Source: Polytrichum commune
Lineage: Eukaryota; Streptophyta; Polytrichopsida; Polytrichales; Polytrichaceae
Reading direction: 5' to 3'
Assembly: GCA_950295325.1 (NCBI GenBank)
Contig: OX485808.1
Coordinates: 996,501-1,056,500 of the forward strand
Length of the DNA: 60,000 nt
The notes below the pieces were generated by a model. That model was not told where the DNA came from, made no database searches, and was given only the letters and a program-made list of their open reading frames with translations. Of the stretch, positions 38,345 to 49,079 are shown in pieces. A program made the translations under genes and the position numbers. Positions within the stretch are counted from its first letter, which is position 1; each line of letters opens with the position of its first letter.

Positions 38345-40120
38345 TGATGATTGTTAGGATGATAACATTGTCTTTAGTCTTAAATAATATTTGGTATTAG
38401 TACATGGATTACCAAGAGTATGAACTGATTGGGAGCAAGATTGGGAAACACTGCAAGAGAAAGGGGAAATTAGTAAGATATTTGTACTACTAGGGTAGAG
38501 CACAAGGAAACCACTAAGGTATCATCGAATAAGGTAATCTAATTACAAGGTGTGTAGGACGGTAGTGTTAGGAGCCTTACTATTTGCCACCCTTATCATA
38601 ATATTGGGATTGTAAGAGTAAGGTAGCCACGTAAGTAAAGGATGACATGTAATGAATGTAAAAGGTTCGAAGAGAAAAAAACTATGAAGGGTCCATACAT
38701 GTAGAAAGATGGAACCGGTAACAACCTCAAAGATAGAGCCTTGAGTAACTAGACCAGGTCGCAAACGAACCTAATATGTAGGTTTGGCACGTACAACTAG
38801 TGGTGGTAGTATCCGCAAAGGTTATGAGTACTATATCCGGGTAGAATAAAAATTTCTTTAACTATGTGACTCCAATTGTTAACCTATGGGAATAAGACTA
38901 ATCTGTGTATAATAGGGGTGTGATGAGAGCAAGTCCCTCCCAAGTTCACTATTAATTCATTTGAATTGGATCCACTAGACTAAATCGGGGTCTCTATTCC
39001 TAAATTTAGGATTCCATTTAGCTAGAAATATAGTAGCACTTCTTCACATACAATATTTCTTTGCATTTTAATTTTAGAGTTTTGTGATAACAGGTTGTAC
39101 ATTGTTTCTCTAAGTTTTGGTTCAAGTTGTGTACTAGGAATTGGGGGGGGGGGGAGACTTGATGAAAATACAAACAAACATAATAGACCCCAATCGATTA
39201 TATTTTAGTTGAGTTGACCCCTACATGAAGGTCATACATTTATTTTGTCTAGAAGAAGCCAATCAAAATGAATCACAACAACCTTAGAAAGCACAATTTC
39301 AAGTTCCCCCCCCCCCCCAAACTTAATGTGGCAGTGTGAAACACCTCATGTGCTCTACGTTCCCTCCAATTGGGTCTCTCATACCCGTGCTCCACCCAAT
39401 CAACGGTTGGCCCAACTAGCCAGCCAACCCCGTCCGGGGGCCCCTCGGATAGAGGGTGGCCAGCCAAGTCGAGCCATGGCCTTGGTTGGTTGGCTATAGC
39501 CCCCCCCCCCCTATGCAACCATCCAGGAGGGGTCCCTGCCTGGTCCGGCCAACTAGACAAATAGGCAAACTTGCCGTTTTATTTTGTTTGTTTTGTTTTT
39601 GTATTGCTTTGTTTTTTTTCCATTCAGTATAGACTCTGAAACATTATGGTCCGAGCCACAAGTATCGTGTCGGACAACCTGCTACCAACTTTCTTTTAAG
39701 GAGTTGGATGGCATCGTGCCACATCATGGCAGTTGGGCCAGCTGCACCCCAAGCCGTCATCGCCAATTGGCTGGGCTTGGCCACCCCGGTGTGGCTAGGG
39801 TATCACACACACCACCAATGTTTTATTTATTTAAATACCTTTTTAAAATAATACAAAATTAAGAGGTTAAGCTACATGCACCTAGTGGTAGGTGTTGCAA
39901 TGAACAAGGATAATTGGACTACTAGTTACAAATCAATTGGTTTGTTTTCCCAAATTACCAACTCAAACTCAAAACTCCAAAACATCAATTGAACCATGTT
40001 CTTTTAAAATGCTATTTTAGTTAATAACATGCAAGAAGTAACCAAAGCACTTCAAGGAATGAATGATTGATATCAAGAAGTGAAGATATTGACCGAGTTG
40101 GCTCAAATTTTTTTTTGTCA
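38345..40120. other. No gene; GC-rich island at 39.3-39.8 kb
   Basis: 39,300-39,830 is clearly GC-richer than its surroundings, with C runs at 39,306-39,318 and 39,500-39,511 and mirror open frames on both strands. I cannot match it to a gene or find convincing ends. Confidence 0.45.
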
Positions 40121-40125
40121 TCGAG

Positions 40126-40702
40126 GACCGGTTTACACCATGGACCATGAAGTCATACCATGGTGGATGGCCTTTTTCCATGGTCCAACTTCACGGTCCA
40201 ATTTCCATGGTCGGATTTCTTGAAAAATCTATTTACAAAGCCTTTGGGCCCCTCACTAGGTGTAAACCAAATGTGGACCAAAAGGAATTACCATGCACCA
40301 AAAAGTGATTGCGGTGATTTTTTTGATATATGCCCCAAAAAGGCAAGATTTAAAAAAAATCAAAAATCAAGTTTGACCATCCTCTTGTCTTCATCTTCTC
40401 TTCCCCCCCCCCCCCCAAAAAAAAAGTAATTAAAATATATTATAACAACATTTCCCTGCCATGGGTCCTTGCCTTTTTCCTACCAGAGCACCTCTTTTGC
40501 CTCTCCCACCGCAAAACCCGTTGGACCATGTCAATGGATAATGTAGGCCTTAAAATACGACTTTTGGGGACCTCGAACTCCATGGTCACGCTGGAATCTT
40601 TTCCTTGCTGTAAACCGAAGTGATCCCGGGACGAGTTCAACAACCAATCACATATTTTACACGGCCTTGGGACAACTTCATGGTCCATGGTGTAAACAAC
40701 CC
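40126..40702. mobile_element. TIR element (family T), copy 2, inverted
   Basis: Ends GACCGGTTTACACCATGGAC and, reversed, GGGTTGTTTACACCATGGAC, both followed by CATGAAGT. Extra CCATGGTCC-type words lie just inside the left end. It is inverted relative to the copy at 35,599. A run of 14 C at 40,403-40,416 replaces a pyrimidine-rich stretch seen in the other copy. No matching TSD. Confidence 0.75.
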
Positions 40703-40929
40703 TTGAGACGACATGAACCAAAAATCCTCATTTTGAGTCCCATTATTTAATGATATACAAAGTGAGATGTTTTCGCAAAGTGAGAAGTCAAGTGGCATCC
40801 CTCTACAGTGAATTTGAGCATTATGATGTAAGCTGTAAAGAGTACTGTATATAGTATGTTACTCAGTGGAATCCCGATTCAAACGTTTCCCTAATTTTAT
40901 ATACATGCCTACCGATGGGCATTATTTTT

Positions 40930-41162
40930 GGAGAGAGGAATTGTCATATACGAGGAACGCACCTCCCATTCATCCCCGAAATAGTATGTAGTCCGGAGAT
41001 TCATTTTTAAAGTTTAAATGACACCGGAATTAGCTTGAAAGATCCCAAATTAGATTACTTGAGGTTCATGTGGGATCATTTGGCAACAGACCGATACGGG
41101 GTCAAGTTTTTATGTTGGATGGATAAGAGGTACGTTCATATACGATAATTCATTCTCTCTCC
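40930..41162. mobile_element. Small TIR element, family G, copy 2
   Basis: 233 bases. Ends GGAGAGAGGAATTGTCATAT and, reversed, GGAGAGAGAATGAATTATCG, then similar ACG(C/T)ACCTC blocks. Flanks are TTT on both sides. Interior word TTAGCTTGAAAGATCCC. Confidence 0.75.
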
Positions 41163-41376
41163 TTTGTTTTTGGTTGAAGCTTCGTGAATCTCACACTTCT
41201 ATAACCACCTTCCAAATTTGGATCCACAATTCACCTACAAAATAATGAATTTGTACCTCCATTGTTTACATTCCCGTAACAGACCGTTGTCTTGCCAACT
41301 TCTAAGTGTCGAAATTTGAGATTTCCATGGTATAATTGTGTGTTAGATAAGCCGACATCAAGTTAAATATGTATTA

Positions 41377-41645
41377 GGTAATCGTTTTATTGGAACCGGT
41401 TATTGGTGCAGAACCGGTTTTGTACCGATAACCGGTTCCAATAAAACTATTACCGGACGTAACCGGTTGGCCGCTTTGTTGAGCCACGCAGGTGACCTAA
41501 ACAGTGGGTCACCTGTCACCATAACCGATTTAGATGATCATAACCGGTTGGGATGTTGAGGTTATCGTTTGCAAACCTGTGTGCTCAGAGCCAATCGTGT
41601 AGTGCCACCTCGGCGAAACAAAGCGGCCAACCAGTTACGTTTGGG
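41377..41645. repeat. Clustered inverted repeats with five AACCGGTT octamers
   Basis: Three inverted repeats follow each other: a 78-base hairpin (41,377-41,454, arms about 31 bases with few mismatches), arms 41,457-41,480 paired with 41,617-41,640, and within their loop a short hairpin 41,489-41,515 (CAGGTGACC/GGTCACCTG). AACCGGTT occurs at 41,394, 41,412, 41,430, 41,461 and 41,542. No transposon family could be assigned. Confidence 0.8.
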
Positions 41646-42454
41646 ACATGTTTAGAGCCACCATTACTTGGCAAATTTTGGTGTACCAGTGTCATGTAGA
41701 TTGATTTTCTTGAAAGACGATATGAATGTCTTCCAAAGAAGTCATAGAGTTTGGAGTGATTACTATCCAAGCTGGAATAGCCCATTGTAGTCAAATCGTG
41801 AAATTTGTTGAGTTTAAGAGTGCAAAAAACGTGTTTCCCTTTAGGCGGAGTTTGTTAATATTTGATGCAACATTAATGTGTTTTGTACATGTTACTTCTC
41901 TCAGCTTAAGTGAAAGTGGACCCCCCCCCTTTTTTCTTCTTTTTTTTGTTTGCTACCAACCTTGTAGATTCCTCCTCTCAAGGTTTTGATAAAGAGGTGG
42001 CTTCTTGGTTTTACAAATTCACTTCACATCTTATTGAAAAACAAGTAAAAGCGTAATACTGTCATCAATTAGAAGTGTTCATTGTAAGTGATGACCACAT
42101 ATTCAAATATGATTATTTTAATTAACTTCTTAAAAATTTGAGACAAAAGGCCAATAAGCCAACACTAAGAATGAATTGAGAACTAAAAAAACACACCCAC
42201 TTGCAAAGGAAGTACATGTCACTATATTTTCACTAATATTTATGACATAACATGAATACCAAACATTAGTTTGGTGTCCTCTTTTTGTTGTCAGTTTCTT
42301 CATAATTGAGACAATGTCATGATGTTTAAAATTTTCTATATCGAGGCTGGAGCTACACTAAACATTTCAAAATCAAAGTTGACAGTTATAAGTCCAAACT
42401 TCATAATAATTTATGCACACAATATTTTTAGTTTGTGTTGGACTAAGAGAGCTT

Positions 42455-42949
42455 ACTACACCATTTATCGTATTTAGTGTTACATGCGTAGTAGTGTTAC
42501 TTATCATATTTTGAGGCGTATGCTAGGTTAAAATAATGGCCAACAACTTCATCATTAGTGTCACCTTATGACACTTGGCATTCAAGTGCGCTCACTAATA
42601 TCTTGGCATGAATATGTGTTATGAGTTGTATGCCTATGTTACACAATGGTCCACAAGTTGACTAGTGTGTACACAATTGACACTTGGCATTAGTATGCTC
42701 AAGAGTATCTCCCTCTTGTATACTAAAATTTGAACACATGACACTTGTCAATAATACCATCTCATGTACTCCATTGTGCAACACAAACTGTCATAATGTA
42801 CATGAATTTCACTTAAAAATTACCTATGTTGACGAATAGAATCATATTAGCAAGTGGCGGACATGACACTTTGAGACCTCTAGACATCTAGTTTAGGCCC
42901 TTCACAAATAGTGTACGTGACACCAAATACCATTGCTAAATAATGATGT
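42455..42949. mobile_element. TIR repeat D, most complete copy
   Basis: The left end ACTACACCATTTATCGTATT and the right end, reversed, ACATCATTATTTAGCAATGG both lead into a TTTAGTGT- or TTTGGTGT-type word. About 495 bases with no coding capacity. Copies at 9,985 and 44,222 share the right half. Confidence 0.6.
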
Positions 42950-42959
42950 GGATTTTTCA

Positions 42960-43550
42960 AGTGGGTGAAAATTAGTATCGTGTAGATTAGCATGTGTATG
43001 TCAACCAAAAATTGAGTTGTTTAATAAAATATCTAAAAAAAAGAGTAAAGGTCCACTTAATAGGGTTCATTTTACATATATTCTACATAAATTTATCCAT
43101 TTCACACCTATTTTGTATTAAATAGGCTGATTATACACACATTTATAGTACATCGAAGTCCAAGATTACACATGTGAACCGAAGCCTATCAAATCGAACC
43201 CTAGTATCTTCTTTGTTGTGTCGCAAAAATGGAGGTTGCAAGCATGATTAAAAGGTCATCTACATTTACATAAAAAACATTTTTGGAACATTGTACTTGG
43301 CCCATTGATTGGTTATATGTTGGGGTGACTGATTGACTTTCGCAACATTGCTTTTTGCTCTTGTCCGTTTTGGATTCCTTGTTACTTTTAGCTTCTTTAT
43401 TTTATTGAGGCCTCAGGGGTGTCGTAGTTTGAATGTCACTAGTACTTGGCAGGATGATTGCGGACACTTTTCAGCAACTACACTATTCTGTCTAATTAGT
43501 GTGGGTTGGAAATTCATGTGGGTTGCAATTTAGTGTGGCCCACATTCATG
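42960..43550. other. No recognisable gene
   Basis: AT-rich intergenic DNA with no motif beyond short frames. Confidence 0.5.
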
Positions 43551-43561
43551 TCATAGTACTT

Positions 43562-43621
43562 CCCTAACGGGCTCGCATTCATGCTGGTACAATGTGTGGG
43601 TGTAATTTTTCTTTCTTTCTT
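43562..43621 (+). mobile_element. SINE (family S), 5'-truncated copy
   Basis: 60 bases that match only the 3' end of the SINE at 46,137: AACGGGCTCGCATTCATGCT, then GTAATTTTTCTTTCTTTC. It is flanked by TCATAGTACTT on both sides (43,551-43,561 and 43,622-43,632). Truncated 5' end plus intact tail and TSD is what reverse transcription from the 3' end produces. Confidence 0.8.
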
Positions 43622-44221
43622 TCATAGTACTTGCCTTGCCGTCAATTTTCATCCAAATATGTAGACGGAAAACCTACATTGATTGTTCACATTGGAAGTT
43701 ATAGCAGGCTGCTTCAAAATAAATAAATAAAATAGTGTGGGTAATTGGGAATTGGTGTGGCCCACTTTAATTAGACAAAACAATGTAGTTTTTTAATCTA
43801 ACAGTAATGGTCCGGGGGCTCTTAGCAAGAAGAAGGAGAAGAATTGATAAGTTTGGTAGCGGGGGAGGGGGATCCACTTTCACTTAAGGTGAGAGAAGTC
43901 GCCCATACAAAGCACCTCAACGTCACATTATATATTAACCAACTCCACCTCAAGAGGAACTTTATTTTTTTTCACTCCTAAACTAGGAAAATTTCATGAT
44001 TTGACTACGGTGGACCATTCCAACTTGGATAGCAATCGCTCCAAACTCTGATTGATTTGGAAGACATTGATCTCGTCTTCCAAGAAAATCAATCTACATG
44101 AGTCTAGTGCATCAAATTTGCCATGTGATGGCACCTCTAAGCATATCCTAAGCACATTTAACACCTTGTATGGTGAGTTTTTTAATCAAGTAAACTTTGT
44201 CATGCTTTTTGTTGATGTGCA

Positions 44222-44430
44222 TACTACATTGTTTATGGTATTTAGTGTCATGTACACTATTTGTGAAGGGGCTAAGCTAGATGCCTAAAGGTCTCAAAGT
44301 GTCACGCTTGCTAATTGCCAATTTGACTCCATTCATCTATATAAGTAACTTCATATAAGTGAAAAACATCTACATTATGGCATTTAGAGTAACACATTGG
44401 GATACTTTAGATGAAAGATTTTCACTTTAG
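44222..44430 (+). repeat. TIR repeat D, left-end copy
   Basis: It starts ACTACATTGTTTATGGTATT followed by TAGTGTCATGTACACT, and matches the right half of 42,455-42,949 in inverse orientation. The other end is missing. Confidence 0.55.
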
Positions 44431-44439
44431 ACCAAGTTA

Positions 44440-46100
44440 CCATGGAAGCCTTCAAGATCCAAGGTTGGCCTAGTGTAGATCCACAGAAAGCCATATGGAC
44501 AAAAACAAAAAAACCACTTCTCCTTTGCAATTATGGATTTAGGAACATTATGGAGAGTTCGTTTGAGGGCACAATGGAGCACTCGGGAAGCTCCAAGACC
44601 AGTTTCTATTCGACCTTGGGAGATACTTTCATGCGCTCATAGGGAACATGCTCATCGTCCCCCAATTTGTAAGGACTAATTTGATAGGCAATAGATACAT
44701 GGATCCCAAGGATCACATGTATAGAGAGTTGTACGCTCATGCAACATATAATAAACTTATTATGAGATTAATTTTTTGGTCGTGTGTAACTATGATTTGA
44801 ATGTATATTGGTTTTCACATTACCGCCTCCTTCTCCCCGTGTTTTGTGTTGTTTTGGTCAATTAGTTCTTCTAGGATTTGGTCCAAGCCATGAGTGATTC
44901 CAACATGCAAAGCTTCTTCTATGACGCATCGTTCAGAAGCCGGTGTCATGGACACCCCCCCCCCCCAAAGCAAGCATATTCATCCCTCGCCATTGCCATC
45001 ACCACTCAATAGGGTTGCCCATGCGCACAATTGTGGTTAGGCTCCCCCTCAGTCCGGCGGCGACATGGCACCTCACTAGTGGTTTTGGATGGACCTTTGA
45101 CCAACACTATATGCGCCCGTCCCCATTCCTCCCCATGTCACATTGCCCCGATTGTCACTCATCTCAAGGTATGTTGTAGCCTATACCAAGTTGCACTTTG
45201 TTTCCTCCGTTCCTTTCTCAGTCATAGGTTTTAGCCTTCCTCTTCAAACTAAATCCCCCCCCCCCCTTATTCCATCGGTTTGTAGTTAGCGTCCAATATG
45301 GTACCAACCCATTCCAAAGGCGCCTTATACATTGAATCAGAGTGTTTCTACGCCTTACGTAGAAGTGTGAGGTAATCGTCTTCCCAAATGACATCCCATT
45401 TGAATTCATCCTCTTATAATTCGAACTCTCATCGGCCTCCTAAGTGTATCATGGTGGGCCCTCGTCCCAACATGGCTACAATTGCAGAGCAGAGATTTTT
45501 CAGAATGTGGAGGCTATGTGAACAAAGTAAGTGGTGGCAAAAGAAAAGAAAAAAACAATAGCTAAATCCAAAAATGCCATTGTCACCATATACATTGTAC
45601 ATAAGTAAGCTTAGTTTAGGTCATACTATCCAATAATGGTTATGTAACACTCGTTTGCTACTTAATGTCTTTGATCATACCTTGTATTTTCTATTCTCCA
45701 TGATATGAATATCTCCCAATATTGTCTCATGTTTGGGTTGTCCTACCAAAACCGTCCTAATATGAGTTCTTGATCGAGTTATGCCTTCATTCATGCATGC
45801 ATTGACGTAGATCACCACTCTTAAATGTTCGCACGTTTGAATTTCACACGTTTCCCTAATATTTATATGAAATTCTCTATGTTCTTATATATGTAAATGT
45901 CTCAAATTACCTAATATAATTTTATATGATCAAACATTCCAAAACACTTGTGAAGACTGTTATCAAAATGAGAGCAGAACGTTAGAGAAGGAGAGTGCAA
46001 CAACTCCATGGGATTTTGAGGTGTTATCTTTAGGTTCATGAGCTTCAATGTGGCCATTGGGCACATCCTCCTGCTAAGTGGCAAAACCGTTGCAGCACTC
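44440..46100. other. No recognisable gene
   Basis: Mixed-composition DNA with C runs of 12 at 44,955-44,966 and 45,255-45,266. Open frames 44,943-45,179 and 45,031-45,234 overlap and are unsupported. A minus-strand frame at 45,911-46,102, broken by the SINE, may be old coding DNA of unknown type. Confidence 0.4.
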
Positions 46101-46109
46101 ACATATGTG

Positions 46110-46331
46110 TGGTTGTCATGCCAGGGTGAACTACCCGTCCCCCCACCATAAAGAAACAGGTTCTATGATACACCCAGAGCCCACCTCCTAACGGAGGCAT
46201 AAAACCTATGTTGCATCACGGAATACCGTGATCAGCACTAGGCCAACGGGCTCACCTTCATGCCGGTATTTACATACTGGCGTAATTTTTCTTTTCTTTT
46301 CTTCTGGTTGTCATGCCAGGGTGAACTACCC
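46110..46331 (+). mobile_element. SINE (family S) with its 27-base target duplication
   Basis: The body, 46,137-46,304, is bracketed by an exact 27-base direct repeat (46,110-46,136 and 46,305-46,331) starting TGGTTGTCATGCC. The 3' end has AACGGGCTCACCTTCATGCC, a 9-bp hairpin (TGCCGGTAT/ATACTGGCG) and a TTTTTCTTTTC tail. A 5' Pol III promoter is not obvious: GGTTCTATGAT near 46,160 is only a poor B box. The 27-base repeat is long for a SINE duplication. The insert divides a minus-strand frame of unknown identity. Confidence 0.78.
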
Positions 46332-46681
46332 CACAACCTTTGATATGTTTCATGAAGGTAGTGCTCGGAGACATCGGATCCCGGAGATTGAAAACATTCA
46401 TGGTGAAAACATTCATGGCACTCCATGTATCGACAACCTGAATTCGATCCATCATGTTGCCGCTTTGTGTGTGTGTGTGTGTGGTGTTTTTGTTTTTGTT
46501 TTTTTTGGCTGAGGGATGATTGCTGAGCAAACCCCATCATTCAAGCTTTTATGATATCTGCACGAAAGCCTGAAAGTTTTGTCTGTGCACACATGCCACG
46601 TGCAAGGCTTTGGTTTCTGGCCAGATTCTCCTTAAACATATGTCTTGGAGGTGTGCTTGGAGGATTCTAGCCGTTCGCTAA

Positions 46682-47068
46682 GGGCCGGTTCACATGGGTC
46701 CCAAGTCACTTGAGGTCAATCCGTGCAATCTCAGCCGTTGAGAGCATGGAAGTTGGGACTTACCACTTCGTCACACAGGGTCCCAAGTCCTGATTCTCAA
46801 GTATGATATGGGTGCCCACATGGTGACACTTTTTTGGAGGTGAGGTTTGGGACTTGTGTTGAGAGTTGGGTTGAGCACAAACCTAGACCCAAACTTCAAC
46901 ACAAGTGCCACAAATGATTCTTGCATTAAAGAATACAGATTGGACTTTTATGATAATTAACCATATTTTGATGGTTTCTCGAGGTTCCAAAGTTGAGGCT
47001 TTGCCTCCATGTTGGGACTCGACAACGTAAGTGGGACTTAGAATTTGGGACCCCATGTGAAGCAACCC
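46682..47068. mobile_element. Harbinger-like MITE (family H3), copy 1
   Basis: 387 bases flanked by TAA on both sides. Ends GGGCCGGTTCACATGGGTCC and, reversed, GGGTTGCTTCACATGGGGTC. The GGGCCGGTTCACA end is shared with the nested element at 52,593, but the interiors differ. Confidence 0.82.
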
Positions 47069-47470
47069 TAAGTTAGCTTGAGTGGAAAGAGAATAGGGAG
47101 GAGGGTCATCTTGAGAGCTTCCCCCATCTGGTGAACACCCTTTTATGTGGTTGTTTTGTGAGTATTTTAGAGTGCCATGATGGGGTGGTATGGGGTGTGT
47201 GCATTATAGGGGTGGTACGTGTGTGGTGGTTACTTGGCTCCAATCTTAGTGAGGTCATTGGTGGTGTCGTTATTGAGGATTCTTGAATGTGTGCATATTT
47301 TATTGAGGGTACTAGGATTCTTTTGGAGGGAGTTGCGTTGGATGATGGCCTAAAATATGAATAATTCGTAAAGGTGGTTGTGTTGGGAGGAGGGATGGCA
47401 TATGTGGTTATTGATGAGGTAAAGAGAGTTGAGGCTATATGCGAAGATGTGGGAGTGTGCAGTGTTGTCT

Positions 47471-49013
47471 ATTGATAAAACTATCTTAGAAGAAATAGTG
47501 AACTTTCTTACACAAAGAACCCAACCCACAACACTATACAAAGTAAGAGCACATGCAAACATCAAAGGTAACGAAGAAGCTGACACACTTGCTAAAAAAG
47601 GGACATCAAAAGAACACTACAATGCCTCTCAACCACACGAATTTGCCCACTCAACGCCGTACTACTACCAAAGAGACACATGGCCATCAATGGGAACAAC
47701 CCCAAACAAAAGACCCATTAGATTCCTAGAAAAACATCTAGTGAAGTACAATAAGAATATAAATTTAGAATTGATCCCTATATTATACCCCAACATAGAT
47801 AAATGGATAGCCAATGATAAAATAGATAATGAGCTATCAAATAAATTTTGGACAAACAAAAACATAACTGACTCCCAAAAAACATGTCTTCTAAAACTAA
47901 GACACGGTCAATACATGGGAAATGCCAGGAAACAACTGTTCTTCGGAAGAGAAGCTTTCCCATCAATCACATGCTCGAACAGACACTTCATTCATGTCGG
48001 TCTCCTCCGGAGACCGAAGTTTTTCTTCTTCTTCTTCAATCACATGCCCCATATGCGACTCAACATACCCGGATACATGGTTGCATGTACTTCTAAAATG
48101 CAAACAACACCACATTCATGCCCTCCGTACCAAAGGACACAATAAAGCAGTATGGGAATTAAGAAAACTTATAGTGTCATCAAAAAAATCAAGATGTTAT
48201 ATTCTCATGAATGCAGGAACATTCAATAATGACCCCCCATAAAACACGGTCCCTTCATGGATATTACCGTGTATATGTGGCCAACAAAGATGCCATTGCA
48301 ATGCCAGATTCAAACCAGATCTTTTATGTGTGAAAGGACTACCATATCAGTCCTCACCCCCAATAGAACCTAATGACAACCTAACAATACAATTCATTGA
48401 ATTTACATACTGTAACGATAGAATACCGGATGAAACTATAAACCGTAAAATAGAAAAATATAAACCATTAATGGACAATATTGCCAACAAAGGTTGGAAA
48501 ATAGACCCACTAATTGTCATCACTGCAGGCACTAGGGCTGCCACACACATCCCCTCTATGGATAGCATTGAAACAACATTTAAAACCCCTAAGCAGAGCA
48601 TCAAGAACACATTTGAGGCAATTAATGTCATCGCTATAGAATATGGTATGTCCATAATTATGCACAAAAGAAGGATAGAAAATAACGAGCCAATACCACT
48701 TGACACACAACTACCATAAGAACTCCCAAAACACTAGCCAACCAATAAATAAAAGATATCACAATAAACTAATAGAAGGCCCGTGACTCAACATCCACCC
48801 CACAAAACTATAACCTTTGCCCCTACAAGCTCTACAACCGCACCAACACATGGCCAACTTGGTCACCCCAATTTCTATAGTGCCCACTCCGAGAGGGGTA
48901 AGTAGTCCTGCACCACTGATATTATGTCCAGTGGACATAATATCAAGGGTGGGTCGAACGGGCATTTCAATCATGCTGATCCCATACAGGGGTCAGCGTT
49001 TCTTCTCTCTCTC
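47471..49013 (+). mobile_element. RNase H/nuclease-type LINE (family R), copy 3, nested
   Basis: A 5'-truncated LINE flanked by the 8-base duplication TGTTGTCT (47,463-47,470 and 49,014-49,021). The frame begins inside RNase H: KVRAHANIKGNEEADTLAKK (near 47,540-47,600). It continues to about 47,960, where a frameshift leads to the knuckle CPICDSTYPDTWLHVLLKC (C-x2-C-x9-H-x4-C), a stop at 48,240, then CICGQQRCHC, KPDLLCVKG, IQFIEFTYCNDR, GWKIDPLIVITAG, ending at the stop near 48,719. The last part resembles a PD-(D/E)XK nuclease with PD and E...; the expected Lys two after Glu is Thr. The 3' UTR (48,720-49,013) has a 29-base palindrome (48,917-48,945), a 9-bp hairpin (GCTGATCCC/GGGGTCAGC) and a pyrimidine tail. 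Confidence 0.8.
48720..49013 (+). promoter_or_regulatory. Structured 3' UTR and tail of the LINE
   Basis: It contains the palindrome TGATATTATGTCC-AGT-GGACATAATATCA and, just before the pyrimidine tail, AACGGGC...TCATGCTGATCCC...GGGGTCAGCG. The AACGGGC block, hairpin and tail are matched in family S SINEs. Probably the template-recognition end for reverse transcription (inference). Confidence 0.6.
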
Positions 49014-49079
49014 TGTTGTCTTTTTGTGAAGTAGAGTGTTGCAAACGAGGGTGTTAGTTTGGCTCAAAGTATGTAAATT

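Larger units (their letters stand above)
47110..49070 (-). mobile_element. Family R LINE remnant, copy 2 (host of nested LINE)
   Basis: This minus-strand RNase H domain is split by the LINE listed next. Reading minus from about 49,070: HSTSQKD, then across the insertion DNTAHSHIFAYSLNSLYLIN, HPSSQHNHLYELFIF, a stop, AIIQRNSLQKNPSTLNKICT, HSRILNNDTTNDLTKIGAK, then PYNAHTPYHP. The pattern (T)DSLNSLYLI and K(I/V)RAH..I..N(E/D).AD.LAK is that of LINE RNase H. Asp of TDS is Tyr here and AH is TH, so it is dead. Coordinates include the 1.54-kb insert at 47,471-49,013. Confidence 0.75.

Noticed and set aside
47350-47586. LINE 5' inversion by twin priming
   Set aside because: Both halves contain the same RNase H C-terminal motif, and an 8-base duplication brackets only the + strand part, so nested insertion of one copy into another explains it better.
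48347-48706. 119-codon hydrophobic frame on the minus strand
   Set aside because: It is the mirror of the LINE nuclease-like segment, which has homology in a second copy on the sense strand.
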